Shown one piece after another: positions 1 through 6,865 of a stretch of 10,747 bases of DNA. The position numbers and the translations under genes were made by a program. Below the pieces are notes generated by a model. It did no database searches, was not told where the DNA came from, and saw nothing but the letters and a program-made list of their open reading frames with translations. The stretch's first letter is position 1; every line of letters begins with the position of its first letter. The stretch is from the NCBI GenBank assembly GCA_034440455.1, contig JAWXCB010000108.1, forward strand, positions 1 to 10,747, written 5' to 3'. Origin of the DNA: JAWXCB01 sp034440455 (GTDB lineage Bacteria; Bacteroidota; Bacteroidia; Chitinophagales; CAIOSU01).

Positions 1-72
1 GGAGGGCTTTATTTTGTAAGAGTGGAATTAGAGAATGGAGAGAGTGCGGTGAGAAAGGTTGTGGTGCAGTAA
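1..72 (+). CDS. 3' end of a T9SS-sorted secreted protein (C-terminal sorting domain, partial)
   Basis: Frame 1 is open from the window edge to a TAA at 70-72 and encodes 23 residues, beginning GLYFVRVELENG and ending RKVVVQ. This matches the end of the type A C-terminal sorting domain of type IX secretion cargo: a G-[IVL]-Y-x-[VL]-[KR] strand, a turn with a glycine, and a final K/R-x-VVV-x strand. Proteins with this tail cross the outer membrane through the Por/T9SS machine and have the tail removed by the sortase PorU. The catalytic or adhesive part lies outside the window, so the function of the mature protein is unknown. The gene converges on the TolC-family gene, with about 100 nt between the two stop codons. 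The call rests on a short pattern only, but the pattern is characteristic. Confidence 0.75.
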   Translation, partial: GGLYFVRVELENGESAVRKVVVQ

Positions 73-173
73 TTTTTATTGAGCAAAGAAAAGACACAAG
101 AAGCCACCGCTCAAAGCAGCACGTCATTCTTGCGCCAGAGTTGAGGAATAAACTTTGTAAGAGTACGAAGGAT
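73..173. other. convergent intergenic spacer, no clear terminator
   Basis: This is the spacer between two converging stop codons. A bidirectional terminator would be expected, but I see only a weak 6-bp pair, TTGAGC at 79-84 with GCTCAA at 109-114, separated by 24 nt. The 11-mer TTTGTAAGAGT occurs at 154-164 and also at 13-23 inside the upstream coding region, which may be chance. Confidence 0.3.
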
Positions 174-911
174 TTACTTCCCTACTTCTTCCACCTTTAT
201 CCCAATCATTTCTTCGAGTGTAATCTTAGATTCCTGGACGTTTTTCTCGGCTATCAGTTTTGCTTCGGTGGCGGCATTATAGGCTGCGGCTGATTTGATG
301 AACTCCTCAAGCGTTCCTGCGCCTTTTTCAAAGTCACGCGTGATGAGCAGGTGCGTAGAGTAAGCATCTTCCACCGCCTGCGTTCTGATTTTTAAAAGCT
401 CAAGCATCAACTGATGATTTTTATAGCGCTTTAATACTTCCGCGCGAATAGAAAGTTTATGTTGATTCAGTGAAGCATTTGCAATGTCTAATTCTTCTTT
501 TGCAATGGAAGTTCTGATTGGCGTTTGTACAAATGAACCTACAGTTACGCCAATTCCAAAGTTGTACCAGGGGAAGAAGTTATTTCCTACTTCATCCGGG
601 TTGGAACTTAAGCCCTGCTGGATATTCCGCTGGTTGAAGTTGAAAGATGCTTTCACATCATCCGTCCATGAAAAGCGTTCAAGGCTGATTTTCTTTTCGG
701 CAATACGCACCTTACTGGTATAGATTTCGCTGGATGGATAATTCTGCCAGGCAAGCTGCACGAGCTTTTCTTCATAAGGCGAAAGTCCCATGGCGTTGAG
801 CACGGTTGAGTCTGCCGACTTGTCAATAATTACGGTGTTGTAATCAATTTTTTGCGCGAAGAGTGCAATGCTGCACAACAACAGGATGCAAGTAGATGTA
901 AAATTTTTCAT
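174..911 (-). CDS. half-length TolC-family outer-membrane protein (single OEP repeat)
   Basis: The 245-residue product opens with a signal peptide (hydrophobic 8-18, likely cleavage after about FAQ, residue 20). After a short linker it carries one TolC/OEP-type unit: a helix with the LVQLAWQNYP...VRIAEKKI pattern (about 50-78), amphipathic beta strands (about 85-95 and 114-128), a long helix (131-190), and the family-like turn FEKGAGTLEEFIKS (194-207) leading into the closing helix that ends LEEMIGI. Full-length TolC-family proteins have two such repeats in 400-480 residues, so this is about half size. The ORF has no internal stop and a normal end, so it does not look like a broken gene. TolC-family proteins form trimeric channels across the outer membrane; a single-repeat form would have to use twice as many subunits (inference). 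The gene is last in the tightly packed polysaccharide operon, 2 nt after the GT2 stop, which suggests a role in polysaccharide export. Confidence 0.75.
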   Translation of the reverse strand: MKNFTSTCILLLCSIALFAQKIDYNTVIIDKSADSTVLNAMGLSPYEEKLVQLAWQNYPSSEIYTSKVRIAEKKISLERFSWTDDVKASFNFNQRNIQQGLSSNPDEVGNNFFPWYNFGIGVTVGSFVQTPIRTSIAKEELDIANASLNQHKLSIRAEVLKRYKNHQLMLELLKIRTQAVEDAYSTHLLITRDFEKGAGTLEEFIKSAAAYNAATEAKLIAEKNVQESKITLEEMIGIKVEEVGK

Positions 912-913
912 TG

Positions 914-1789
914 CTATGCTTTTTTAATGACTTGTTTATAGTTTTCAATTTCCCCGTGAAAATCGGGAGTTTCCGTGTAACGGTTTGTTTCTTTTTTCAA
1001 CCTTTTCTTCACAGCGGCAATAATGCCACCATCAATCACGATGCGCCTGTCGCTCGTCCATACGCGGGCGCGCACATCGGGAGTATGCACAACTTCACCT
1101 GACTGTGAAAGCATCATTGCCATCCACCCGTCAGACCAGCGCTGGCGCTGCGTATTGAATCCGCCCGCGCGCAATCCGTCATCGCGCCTGAAGGCGAAGT
1201 TGAAGCCATACACGTTGAAGAAGTTCATCTTTTTTTTGCGCAATACGAGCGGCAATCTGGCAGCAGCTTCATACAATGCCAGTTCAAAGCGCGAAATGGT
1301 TGCACTGGGGAAAAAGGAATACGTGCCATATACGCACGTTACTTTTTCATTTTTCAAAGTCTCCACATAACAATTAATCCATCCGTCAGGATAGAGCGAG
1401 TCGCCATCGGCATTGAGCAAATATTTTCCTTTTGCCTGTTCCAGTCCTGTCTGGCGCGTGTAGCTGATGCCCTGCCGCATTTCGTCAATCACGTTTACGC
1501 CAAGATTTTCCAAAATTTCTTTTGTCCTGTCTTTTGAATTATTATTTACAACAATCAACTCGGTTTTGTAATCGGTTTTCATTCTTGCGAACGAAGCGAG
1601 CATTCTTAAAATGTCTTTTTCCTCATTGTAGGCAGGAATTACAATTGACACTTCAGGGTTTTCGCACCGAAACTTGCCGAGCGCAAATTTTAACTCTTGC
1701 AATGATTTCGGGGTAACTTTCGAGGAATCATACTTTGAAAGGATTTCTTTCACCCAACCCGGCACACTCAGTATATTGTTAAAAATCAT
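914..1789 (-). CDS. family 2 glycosyltransferase
   Basis: This 291-residue protein is a GT-A fold glycosyltransferase that would transfer a sugar from a nucleotide-sugar donor to a lipid-linked acceptor at the inner face of the membrane. Visible motifs are the nucleotide-binding strand VSIVIPAYNEE (47-57), NNNSKDRT (82-89), the metal-binding DxD as ADGDS (127-131), a GGF acceptor-site motif (209-211) and WSDGWM (218-223), whose D220 sits where the catalytic base of the family normally is. There is no obvious transmembrane helix apart from hydrophobic stretches near 176-183, so it is probably a soluble or peripheral enzyme. Its start overlaps the polymerase stop by 4 nt (ATGA, 1786-1789), a sign of translational coupling. 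Donor and acceptor sugars cannot be read from the sequence. Confidence 0.88.
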   Translation of the reverse strand: MIFNNILSVPGWVKEILSKYDSSKVTPKSLQELKFALGKFRCENPEVSIVIPAYNEEKDILRMLASFARMKTDYKTELIVVNNNSKDRTKEILENLGVNVIDEMRQGISYTRQTGLEQAKGKYLLNADGDSLYPDGWINCYVETLKNEKVTCVYGTYSFFPSATISRFELALYEAAARLPLVLRKKKMNFFNVYGFNFAFRRDDGLRAGGFNTQRQRWSDGWMAMMLSQSGEVVHTPDVRARVWTSDRRIVIDGGIIAAVKKRLKKETNRYTETPDFHGEIENYKQVIKKA

Positions 1790-3279
1790 TTTTTCTGATT
1801 TTGCCCCGCTACTTTATCAAATTCTTTCAGGCGCACCAATGCCGCCAATGCCAAATAGAATATAATGCTGGTCGGTAATTGTGACAGCGAATCCTGTGGG
1901 TAGTTAGAAACAATCATGGCGAATATCATTACAAGAAAGGCGAGGTAATACGCCCGAATCTTCTCATTACGGGAATTTACATAGTTTGTTATTCCCGTTC
2001 GCAATATCACAAACAGAAGGCTGCAATAAATAAATAATCCAATCCAGCCCAACTCAACGGCAACGCGCACGAAACCGCTGTCAGGCGGGAACTCAGCCAG
2101 CATAGAACCCGGGCTAAACCGCTTTCCGAAAAACCCCGTGCTGCCCAATCCACCGCCAATCGGATGCGACCAGATAAAAGGCTGAATTTTTTTCTGGTTT
2201 GTAAGGCGCGTATTCATGGAAGCGTCTTTCTGCGGCTTGAACGCTGATTGCAAACGATATAATGTTGAGTTGCTTGTTGGAATAATCATCAATACGCTGC
2301 CGAACATCATGAACACAATCAATGAAAAAATCACTAAACGATTGAGCGTAAGAACAGTGAAGAATACAAACGCAGCGGGCAGCAGCACGAAAGCCGTTCG
2401 TGTGCCGGAAAACATCATGGCAAACACCATCAACGAACCGCTGATGAAAAGAAACGCTTTGCGTCCTTTGCTAAACGGACCGATTGCCAGCGCCATGCAG
2501 AAGATGCCCATGTAAGCCATCAGAATGCCAAATGTAGAAGGGTCAGAAAGAAACGAGAACACGCGGATTTTCCCCCACTGATACACTAATTTGTATAAAC
2601 GCGGGTCAGAGCGCAGCCATTTCATTTCGATGCCGGGCAGCCCGATGAACTCCTGATACAAACCATACAAAGCTGCGAGCAGGGAAAGCCCTACAATTAA
2701 ATTCACAATCAATTCCATGGTGCGCATTCTGTCGAATGCGTAGGTTGCGATATAATACAACACCGTAAAAAACGCGATGCCGCGCACCGTATAAAACCAC
2801 GCCTCGCGAGATTGCGCTGAAGGGTTTGCAAACATGAGGATGTTATAAGCAATCCAGATAAATACAAACAGACTAATCGGGCTTTTGAGAAAGCGCCAGT
2901 CGCGTAGGGAAATCTGCTTGATGAACAGCCCGAAAAACATCACGCCAATTAAAATGTCAATCACCAAGCCGAGCGGAAGATTTCCCGGCATGAATTTTTT
3001 AATCCACAAGACAAAGAATGCGGAAATCACCGTAAGCACAATTCCAAATTGCAAATTGAACAACGCGCCAAAAACTAATGGAAGCCCAATGACTGCGCCA
3101 GCGATAATAATTGCGGAATCCATTCCCTCCATCGAGATGGCAACGGCAATCAATACAGCAACCGATGTCAGCAGCACATAGCCAAACGGGTTGTTCAGCT
3201 TTTCGCGAACCACCATGCGGTAGAGCCAGCTTTCCGTGTTGCCCGAATTTTTATAGACAGATTTTGTCGTGCCGTTCAT
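1786..3279 (-). CDS. Wzy/O-antigen ligase family membrane protein (polysaccharide polymerase or ligase)
   Basis: This 497-residue integral membrane protein has roughly a dozen hydrophobic spans and the layout of the Wzy_C/WaaL family. A span ending in the family-typical SGTRTA motif (291-296) is followed by two more spans, then a large periplasmic loop (about 335-405) with HPIGGGLGSTG (372-382) and PPDSGFVRVAVELGWIGLF (398-416), then the closing spans. Family members join lipid-linked glycan repeat units (Wzy) or ligate them onto an acceptor (WaaL) at the periplasmic face. Beside a Wzx-type flippase and two glycosyltransferases, polymerase is the likelier role, but the two cannot be separated by sequence. 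The loop has PPDSG where many relatives have an H-N or H-S pair. The start ATG overlaps the stop of the small upstream ORF by one base (TAATG). Confidence 0.82.
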   Translation of the reverse strand: MNGTTKSVYKNSGNTESWLYRMVVREKLNNPFGYVLLTSVAVLIAVAISMEGMDSAIIIAGAVIGLPLVFGALFNLQFGIVLTVISAFFVLWIKKFMPGNLPLGLVIDILIGVMFFGLFIKQISLRDWRFLKSPISLFVFIWIAYNILMFANPSAQSREAWFYTVRGIAFFTVLYYIATYAFDRMRTMELIVNLIVGLSLLAALYGLYQEFIGLPGIEMKWLRSDPRLYKLVYQWGKIRVFSFLSDPSTFGILMAYMGIFCMALAIGPFSKGRKAFLFISGSLMVFAMMFSGTRTAFVLLPAAFVFFTVLTLNRLVIFSLIVFMMFGSVLMIIPTSNSTLYRLQSAFKPQKDASMNTRLTNQKKIQPFIWSHPIGGGLGSTGFFGKRFSPGSMLAEFPPDSGFVRVAVELGWIGLFIYCSLLFVILRTGITNYVNSRNEKIRAYYLAFLVMIFAMIVSNYPQDSLSQLPTSIIFYLALAALVRLKEFDKVAGQNQKK

Positions 3280-3392
3280 TATAGAAAAATAACTTTCACA
3301 TAAATAGCAAGCAGCATCAGCAGGCTGAAGATTGTCGCCAGCGTTTGAATCACTTTATTGTTTGCTCCACTCTTTCCGGATTTCTTATCCAT
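3279..3392 (-). CDS. 37-residue single-span membrane microprotein in the polysaccharide operon
   Basis: An ATG at 3392-3390 opens a 37-codon frame ending in TAA at 3281-3279. The product is a basic, polar N-terminus (MDKKSGKSGANNK) followed by one hydrophobic helix, VIQTLATIFSLLMLLAIYV (14-32), and a short KVIFL tail. The positive inside rule predicts N-in topology. It fills exactly the 105-nt space between the acetyltransferase stop and the polymerase start: its start overlaps the acetyltransferase by 8 nt, and its stop overlaps the polymerase ATG by 1 nt (TAATG). The packing matches every other junction in the operon, which is the main argument that it is translated. I do not recognise a family. 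It could be a small subunit or stabiliser of the polymerase, or simply a translational bridge to it (both inference). Confidence 0.6.
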   Translation of the reverse strand: MDKKSGKSGANNKVIQTLATIFSLLMLLAIYVKVIFL

Positions 3393-4008
3393 GCATTATT
3401 TTCTCCCAAGTCTTTGTGTCAAAATTATATCGCTTAATCACACGCGCAGGATTTCCTACTGCAATGGCATAAGGCGGAACATCTTTCGTCACTACGCTGC
3501 CCGCAGCTATTACGGAGTGTTTTCCAATCGTTACGCCTGCGGTAATCACTGCATTTGCGCCAATCCAACTTTCATCTTCAATGATAATCGGTTTCGTTGT
3601 CACTTTCTGAACGCTGATAGGCAGGGTGACATCTTCATACGGATGATTTAATCCTGACACCACAATATTTTGCGCAAGCATCACATCGTTACCAATCGTT
3701 ACCGGACCAATCACCACGCAGGACAATCCGATGCGCGAGCGGTTGCCGATGATGACATCACCAACACCATTATTTACCGTTGCAAAATCTTCAATCGTGG
3801 AATCATCGCCCAATGAGAAATTCTTAAAGGGCAACACATCCATGCGCGTTCTGCGCCTGATGAGCGAGCGTTTCCCTTTTTTGTGTTTAAATGGATTCCA
3901 AAATAATCTGACCCACAGCCTCGGACGCGCCTGATTTGAGGGCATCAGCAGCCACAGCGCAAACGCTTTTAAAGCAGGATTCGATTTTATGGTTTGAATG
4001 AAACTCAT
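3385..4008 (-). CDS. left-handed beta-helix O-acetyltransferase (LacA/WbbJ-type)
   Basis: This 207-residue protein has the hexapeptide-repeat pattern ([LIV]-G-x4) of the left-handed beta-helix acyltransferases: VIIGNRSRIG, VVIGPVTIGNDV, WIGANAVITAGVTIGKHSVIAAGSVVTKDVPPYAIAVGNPARVI in pieces across 85-191. It ends with the family-typical GNPAR motif (185-189). The loop SGLNHPYEDV (118-127) carries H122 in the place of the catalytic histidine of maltose/galactoside acetyltransferases. Such enzymes use acetyl-CoA to O-acetylate a sugar, here probably the exopolysaccharide or its lipid-linked repeat unit in the cytoplasm. The N-terminal 65 residues are basic and not part of the helix. The start overlaps the GT4 stop by 4 nt (ATGA, 4005-4008), and the 3' end overlaps the microprotein start by 8 nt. 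Confidence 0.85.
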   Translation of the reverse strand: MSFIQTIKSNPALKAFALWLLMPSNQARPRLWVRLFWNPFKHKKGKRSLIRRRTRMDVLPFKNFSLGDDSTIEDFATVNNGVGDVIIGNRSRIGLSCVVIGPVTIGNDVMLAQNIVVSGLNHPYEDVTLPISVQKVTTKPIIIEDESWIGANAVITAGVTIGKHSVIAAGSVVTKDVPPYAIAVGNPARVIKRYNFDTKTWEKIMHG

Positions 4009-5228
4009 TTCTGCGAGCCGGAATGTTTTTCAATTAATTGCCAAAATGTTTCTACCCGCGCTGTCCACGAATTCTGCTCCGCTACTTTTATACGCAGCTT
4101 TTGCTTTTCCGGTGAATCTTCCAATAAAGATTTTTCAATCATTTCCAGAAACTGTTCGTGTGTGTTTGTAACGTAAGCCACTTCTTTGAAATCTTGAATG
4201 TCATCTGAAAAATTGGTGGTGACAACAGGTTTACCTGCTGCAAGATATTCATTGATTTTCAATGGATAAATGCTCTTGGTAAGCGTGTTGCATTGAAAGG
4301 GAATCAACGTGCAATCGGAATACGCAACATAAGCAGGCAGTTCTGAAATTTTCTTTGCGCCTGTGAAAATCACATTCTGCATTTTATCTAAACCGACCTT
4401 CACCTGCTCATCACTGTCTGTGGGTCCTACAAGCAACAACGTACATTCAGGATTATCGGCAATTTTTTTCAGCAACGGAAAATCCACCCGCGCCCAGCCG
4501 ATGTTACCCATGTACAAAATCACTTTTCCTTTTTTGTTTTTCAGCTCTGGGGGAACAGGCATGTTCTTTCCACGAGCTACAGTAAACAATTCTACATCAG
4601 CAGCATTGGGCAAATGATACGTGTTAGGATTCAGCGCGTATTTTAATTTCGTTAGCTCTTTTGATGTCGCCAATACCAACTTTGCTTTTTTTACCTGCTC
4701 ATTTTCCAAATACACGCCATGCTTTGCAGAATGTCGCGCCTGACTAATATCATCGCGGGTTTGATAAATGAATAACTCCGGCTTAAAGTCTGCCGGAAAA
4801 CTGCGCAAGTAAAATGGGTCGAAAGAATTCAAGAAGATGAAGCGCTTTATGCTGAATTCCTGAATGGTTTTCCGGATTGCATCAAAAACAATTTTATCAT
4901 TCCACGTTGAAAAGAAATCATAGAGCATTCCTGCCGGAAGAAAATTCACGGGCAGAACGAGTTTCGGAGTTACGGCTGTGAAATTTTTCGGAAAGCCTTT
5001 GGGATTTCTGAAGATGTCTTTGCCCTGCAGCAATGCCTCTTTTCTTGTTTGAATTTCTTTGGAAGTTTTTTTCGTGTAATAATCTTTGCGCGTAAACGGA
5101 TGGTCAATATAAAACACACGATGCGTCAACGCCAGTTCTTTCGCCAATGAAATAATCGCAGAAGAATACTGCCCGTCCCACCGCGACATGGTAAGGATGA
5201 GAATATCAGGTTGTGTTGTTGAATTCAA
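4005..5228 (-). CDS. GT-B fold glycosyltransferase (GT4-like, TuaH-like)
   Basis: This 407-residue protein has two Rossmann-like halves. The N-terminal half starts PDILILTMSRWDGQYSSA (8-23). The C-terminal half has HLPNAADVELF (205-215, the usual N-x-V/A-D-x-x-x-F hinge), VILYMGNIGWARVDF (236-250), LLLVGPT (264-270), and the donor-binding IYPLKINEYLAAGKPVVTT stretch (320-338), whose E327 occupies the place of the second glutamate of the E-x7-E motif. The first glutamate is replaced (K-S-I-Y region near 318-321), as happens in some relatives. It resembles glycosyltransferases annotated near TuaH of teichuronic acid synthesis. Such retaining enzymes add a sugar from a nucleotide-sugar donor at the cytoplasmic face. 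It is the first gene of the tightly overlapping block, 18 nt downstream of the palindromic element. Confidence 0.82.
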   Translation of the reverse strand: MNSTTQPDILILTMSRWDGQYSSAIISLAKELALTHRVFYIDHPFTRKDYYTKKTSKEIQTRKEALLQGKDIFRNPKGFPKNFTAVTPKLVLPVNFLPAGMLYDFFSTWNDKIVFDAIRKTIQEFSIKRFIFLNSFDPFYLRSFPADFKPELFIYQTRDDISQARHSAKHGVYLENEQVKKAKLVLATSKELTKLKYALNPNTYHLPNAADVELFTVARGKNMPVPPELKNKKGKVILYMGNIGWARVDFPLLKKIADNPECTLLLVGPTDSDEQVKVGLDKMQNVIFTGAKKISELPAYVAYSDCTLIPFQCNTLTKSIYPLKINEYLAAGKPVVTTNFSDDIQDFKEVAYVTNTHEQFLEMIEKSLLEDSPEKQKLRIKVAEQNSWTARVETFWQLIEKHSGSQK

Positions 5229-5246
5229 TGTTGCTTGCTTTCGATA

Positions 5247-5378
5247 GCCTCATCCCGGCCTTCTCCAAAGGAGAAGGAGTCCGGACAAATCACTTTGCGA
5301 GGCACACATGATTTAATTGTATTTTTCAAAGTGATACTCTTTATGCACCCTCTCCTTTGGAGAGGGATGGGGTGAGGC
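5247..5378. repeat. 132-bp palindromic MITE-like/BIME-like element with two hairpin units
   Basis: Two inverted copies of a 31-bp unit (5247-5277 and the complement of 5348-5378) match at 26 of 31 positions. Each copy contains its own perfect 8-bp hairpin with a three-base loop: 5259-5277 (CCTTCTCC/GGAGAAGG) and 5348-5366 (CCCTCTCC/GGAGAGGG). Inside lies a further perfect 9-bp inverted pair, ATCACTTTG at 5289-5297 with CAAAGTGAT at 5327-5335, so the whole element could fold on itself. Between the two hairpins one stem pair has changed on both sides (T-A versus C-G), which suggests the fold is maintained. It lies between the flippase stop and the GT4 start, in transcribed DNA, so it could attenuate or process the message. 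No convincing target duplication flanks it. Similar CTCC-AAA-GGAG palindromes are, from memory, common between genes in this phylum. Confidence 0.75.
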
Positions 5379-5417
5379 AATATCTCAGAATGAAAATTTT
5401 CATAACGCGGAATGCTG

Positions 5418-6818
5418 TCACCCTGTGATTTTTTTGATTCTGTCCTTTCCAAAATTAAAACACTGCACATAAAAATCTTTGGCGTAGGCAAAGGGCGCGA
5501 CAAACCGCACATCCAATACTTTCCGAAGAATAATTTGATTCACGCCCAATCGAATCACCGCAGTAATCAATGCGCCATAAGCTGCGCCCATCAAGCCATA
5601 TTGATTAATCAAAATAAAATTCAGCACAACATTCAGCAGCGTGCTGAACACAACAAAATACAAGTTCGTTTTCGGCTTGCCCATCGAATCAAGCACTGTT
5701 CCGAACTGGCGCGAAAAAGGAATGAAAATCCCAATGAGTAACGAGATTTTTAACACAGGCACCGTTTCCGCATATCCATTCCCAGCCACAATCAATACGC
5801 CCTGCTCCGCGAAAATCCAGATCACCACAACAGCGGGAATAATTATTGCAAGCACGATGCCCACTGATTTTTCATAGAGATATTTCACTGCTGATTTTCC
5901 CTGTGTTGCCGCGCGTTTTGCGCTTTGCGGAAACACAATATTCGCCATTGTTGCGGTGGGAACTTCGAGCAAATTGGAAATACGGTTTGCCAAATCAAAC
6001 ACACCAGCCGATGCAGGCGATTTCGTAATCCAGCCTATCATCCACACGCCCACAAACTTGTAGAGCATCGTACTCATGTTTGTGCCAAGCGTGAACTTGC
6101 CGAAGTGAAACAGTTTGCGCACCCATTCCCAACTGAGCTTGCTGGAAAAGGCGACATATTTTTTTCCAAAGAAATAAGAAACAAAACCGCCCAGCGCTGC
6201 GGCAAATACCTGAAACCACGAAAGGCTAATCAACGTGATTTCTTTTTCTGTGAGAAAACAAGTAACGACAAATACGAACCAAGAGCCTTGTCGCACAAAG
6301 TTGCCCCAGAAGTTGCCGCGAAAATCAAAGTTTGCCTGCTGGATAAACGTAAGTTGCGAAAGAAAAATAAGCATTACGGTGGTGAGCGTATAAATTTTCA
6401 GCATCACATCAAGCGCGGGCGCAGACCACAGTCTGCTTAACCATCCCGACAAACCAAGCAACAACAAAATGCTAAACGCAGTAAGCAACAAATTGAGCGC
6501 AAACGATGCGGTGGTGATTACGCCATGCTCTTCTTTTTCCGCTGAAGCAAGATGCTTTACAAGCGCATTTTGGATAAGACCATTGCGCGCGACTTCAATG
6601 GTGGAAGATACAGTGACAAACAGCGCCCATGTGCCCCAGTCGTCTTTGCTCAACATGCGCAGCAGGAAAAACACGCTGCCAAAGCCAAACAGCATGAACG
6701 AGCCGCGCTCCATCAGCGAGTAGAAACCTGAATTAACCCAATATGATTGTTTGGAAAACACAGAGTGCGAAAATAGACGTTCAATTATACTAAAAACGAG
6801 AAAGGATGTTGCGGGCAA
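5418..6818 (-). CDS. Wzx-type polysaccharide flippase (MATE/PST superfamily)
   Basis: This protein of up to 466 residues has about 12-14 hydrophobic spans and the opening typical of polysaccharide transporters: SYWVNSGFYSLMERGSFMLFGFGSVFFLLRMLSKDDWG (25-62, seen in pieces), in which the SK-D-x-G segment is family-like. Another marker is AYGALITAVIRLGVNQIIL near the C-terminus. Wzx proteins move undecaprenyl-diphosphate-linked repeat units from the cytoplasmic to the periplasmic leaflet for Wzy. The coordinates given assume a TTG start at 6818. A GTG at 6761 or the ATG at 6713 are alternatives, but the ATG would remove the conserved SYWVNSG region, so a non-ATG start is favoured. The gene begins 47 nt after the RNase D stop and is separated from the GT4 gene by the palindromic element. 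Confidence 0.85.
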   Translation of the reverse strand: MPATSFLVFSIIERLFSHSVFSKQSYWVNSGFYSLMERGSFMLFGFGSVFFLLRMLSKDDWGTWALFVTVSSTIEVARNGLIQNALVKHLASAEKEEHGVITTASFALNLLLTAFSILLLLGLSGWLSRLWSAPALDVMLKIYTLTTVMLIFLSQLTFIQQANFDFRGNFWGNFVRQGSWFVFVVTCFLTEKEITLISLSWFQVFAAALGGFVSYFFGKKYVAFSSKLSWEWVRKLFHFGKFTLGTNMSTMLYKFVGVWMIGWITKSPASAGVFDLANRISNLLEVPTATMANIVFPQSAKRAATQGKSAVKYLYEKSVGIVLAIIIPAVVVIWIFAEQGVLIVAGNGYAETVPVLKISLLIGIFIPFSRQFGTVLDSMGKPKTNLYFVVFSTLLNVVLNFILINQYGLMGAAYGALITAVIRLGVNQIILRKVLDVRFVAPFAYAKDFYVQCFNFGKDRIKKITG

Positions 6819-6865
6819 TCCGAAACAACACGGATTTTAAATTCTTTAGCCGACAGCAATAAAAA

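Noticed and set aside
5225..5512. 95-residue minus-strand ORF across the flippase/GT4 junction
   Set aside because: It overlaps the flippase C-terminus in another frame and is otherwise made of the palindromic repeat; the composition is not protein-like.
5925..6440. 171-residue plus-strand ORF
   Set aside because: It lies wholly antisense within the flippase gene and has no recognisable domain or hydrophobic pattern of its own.
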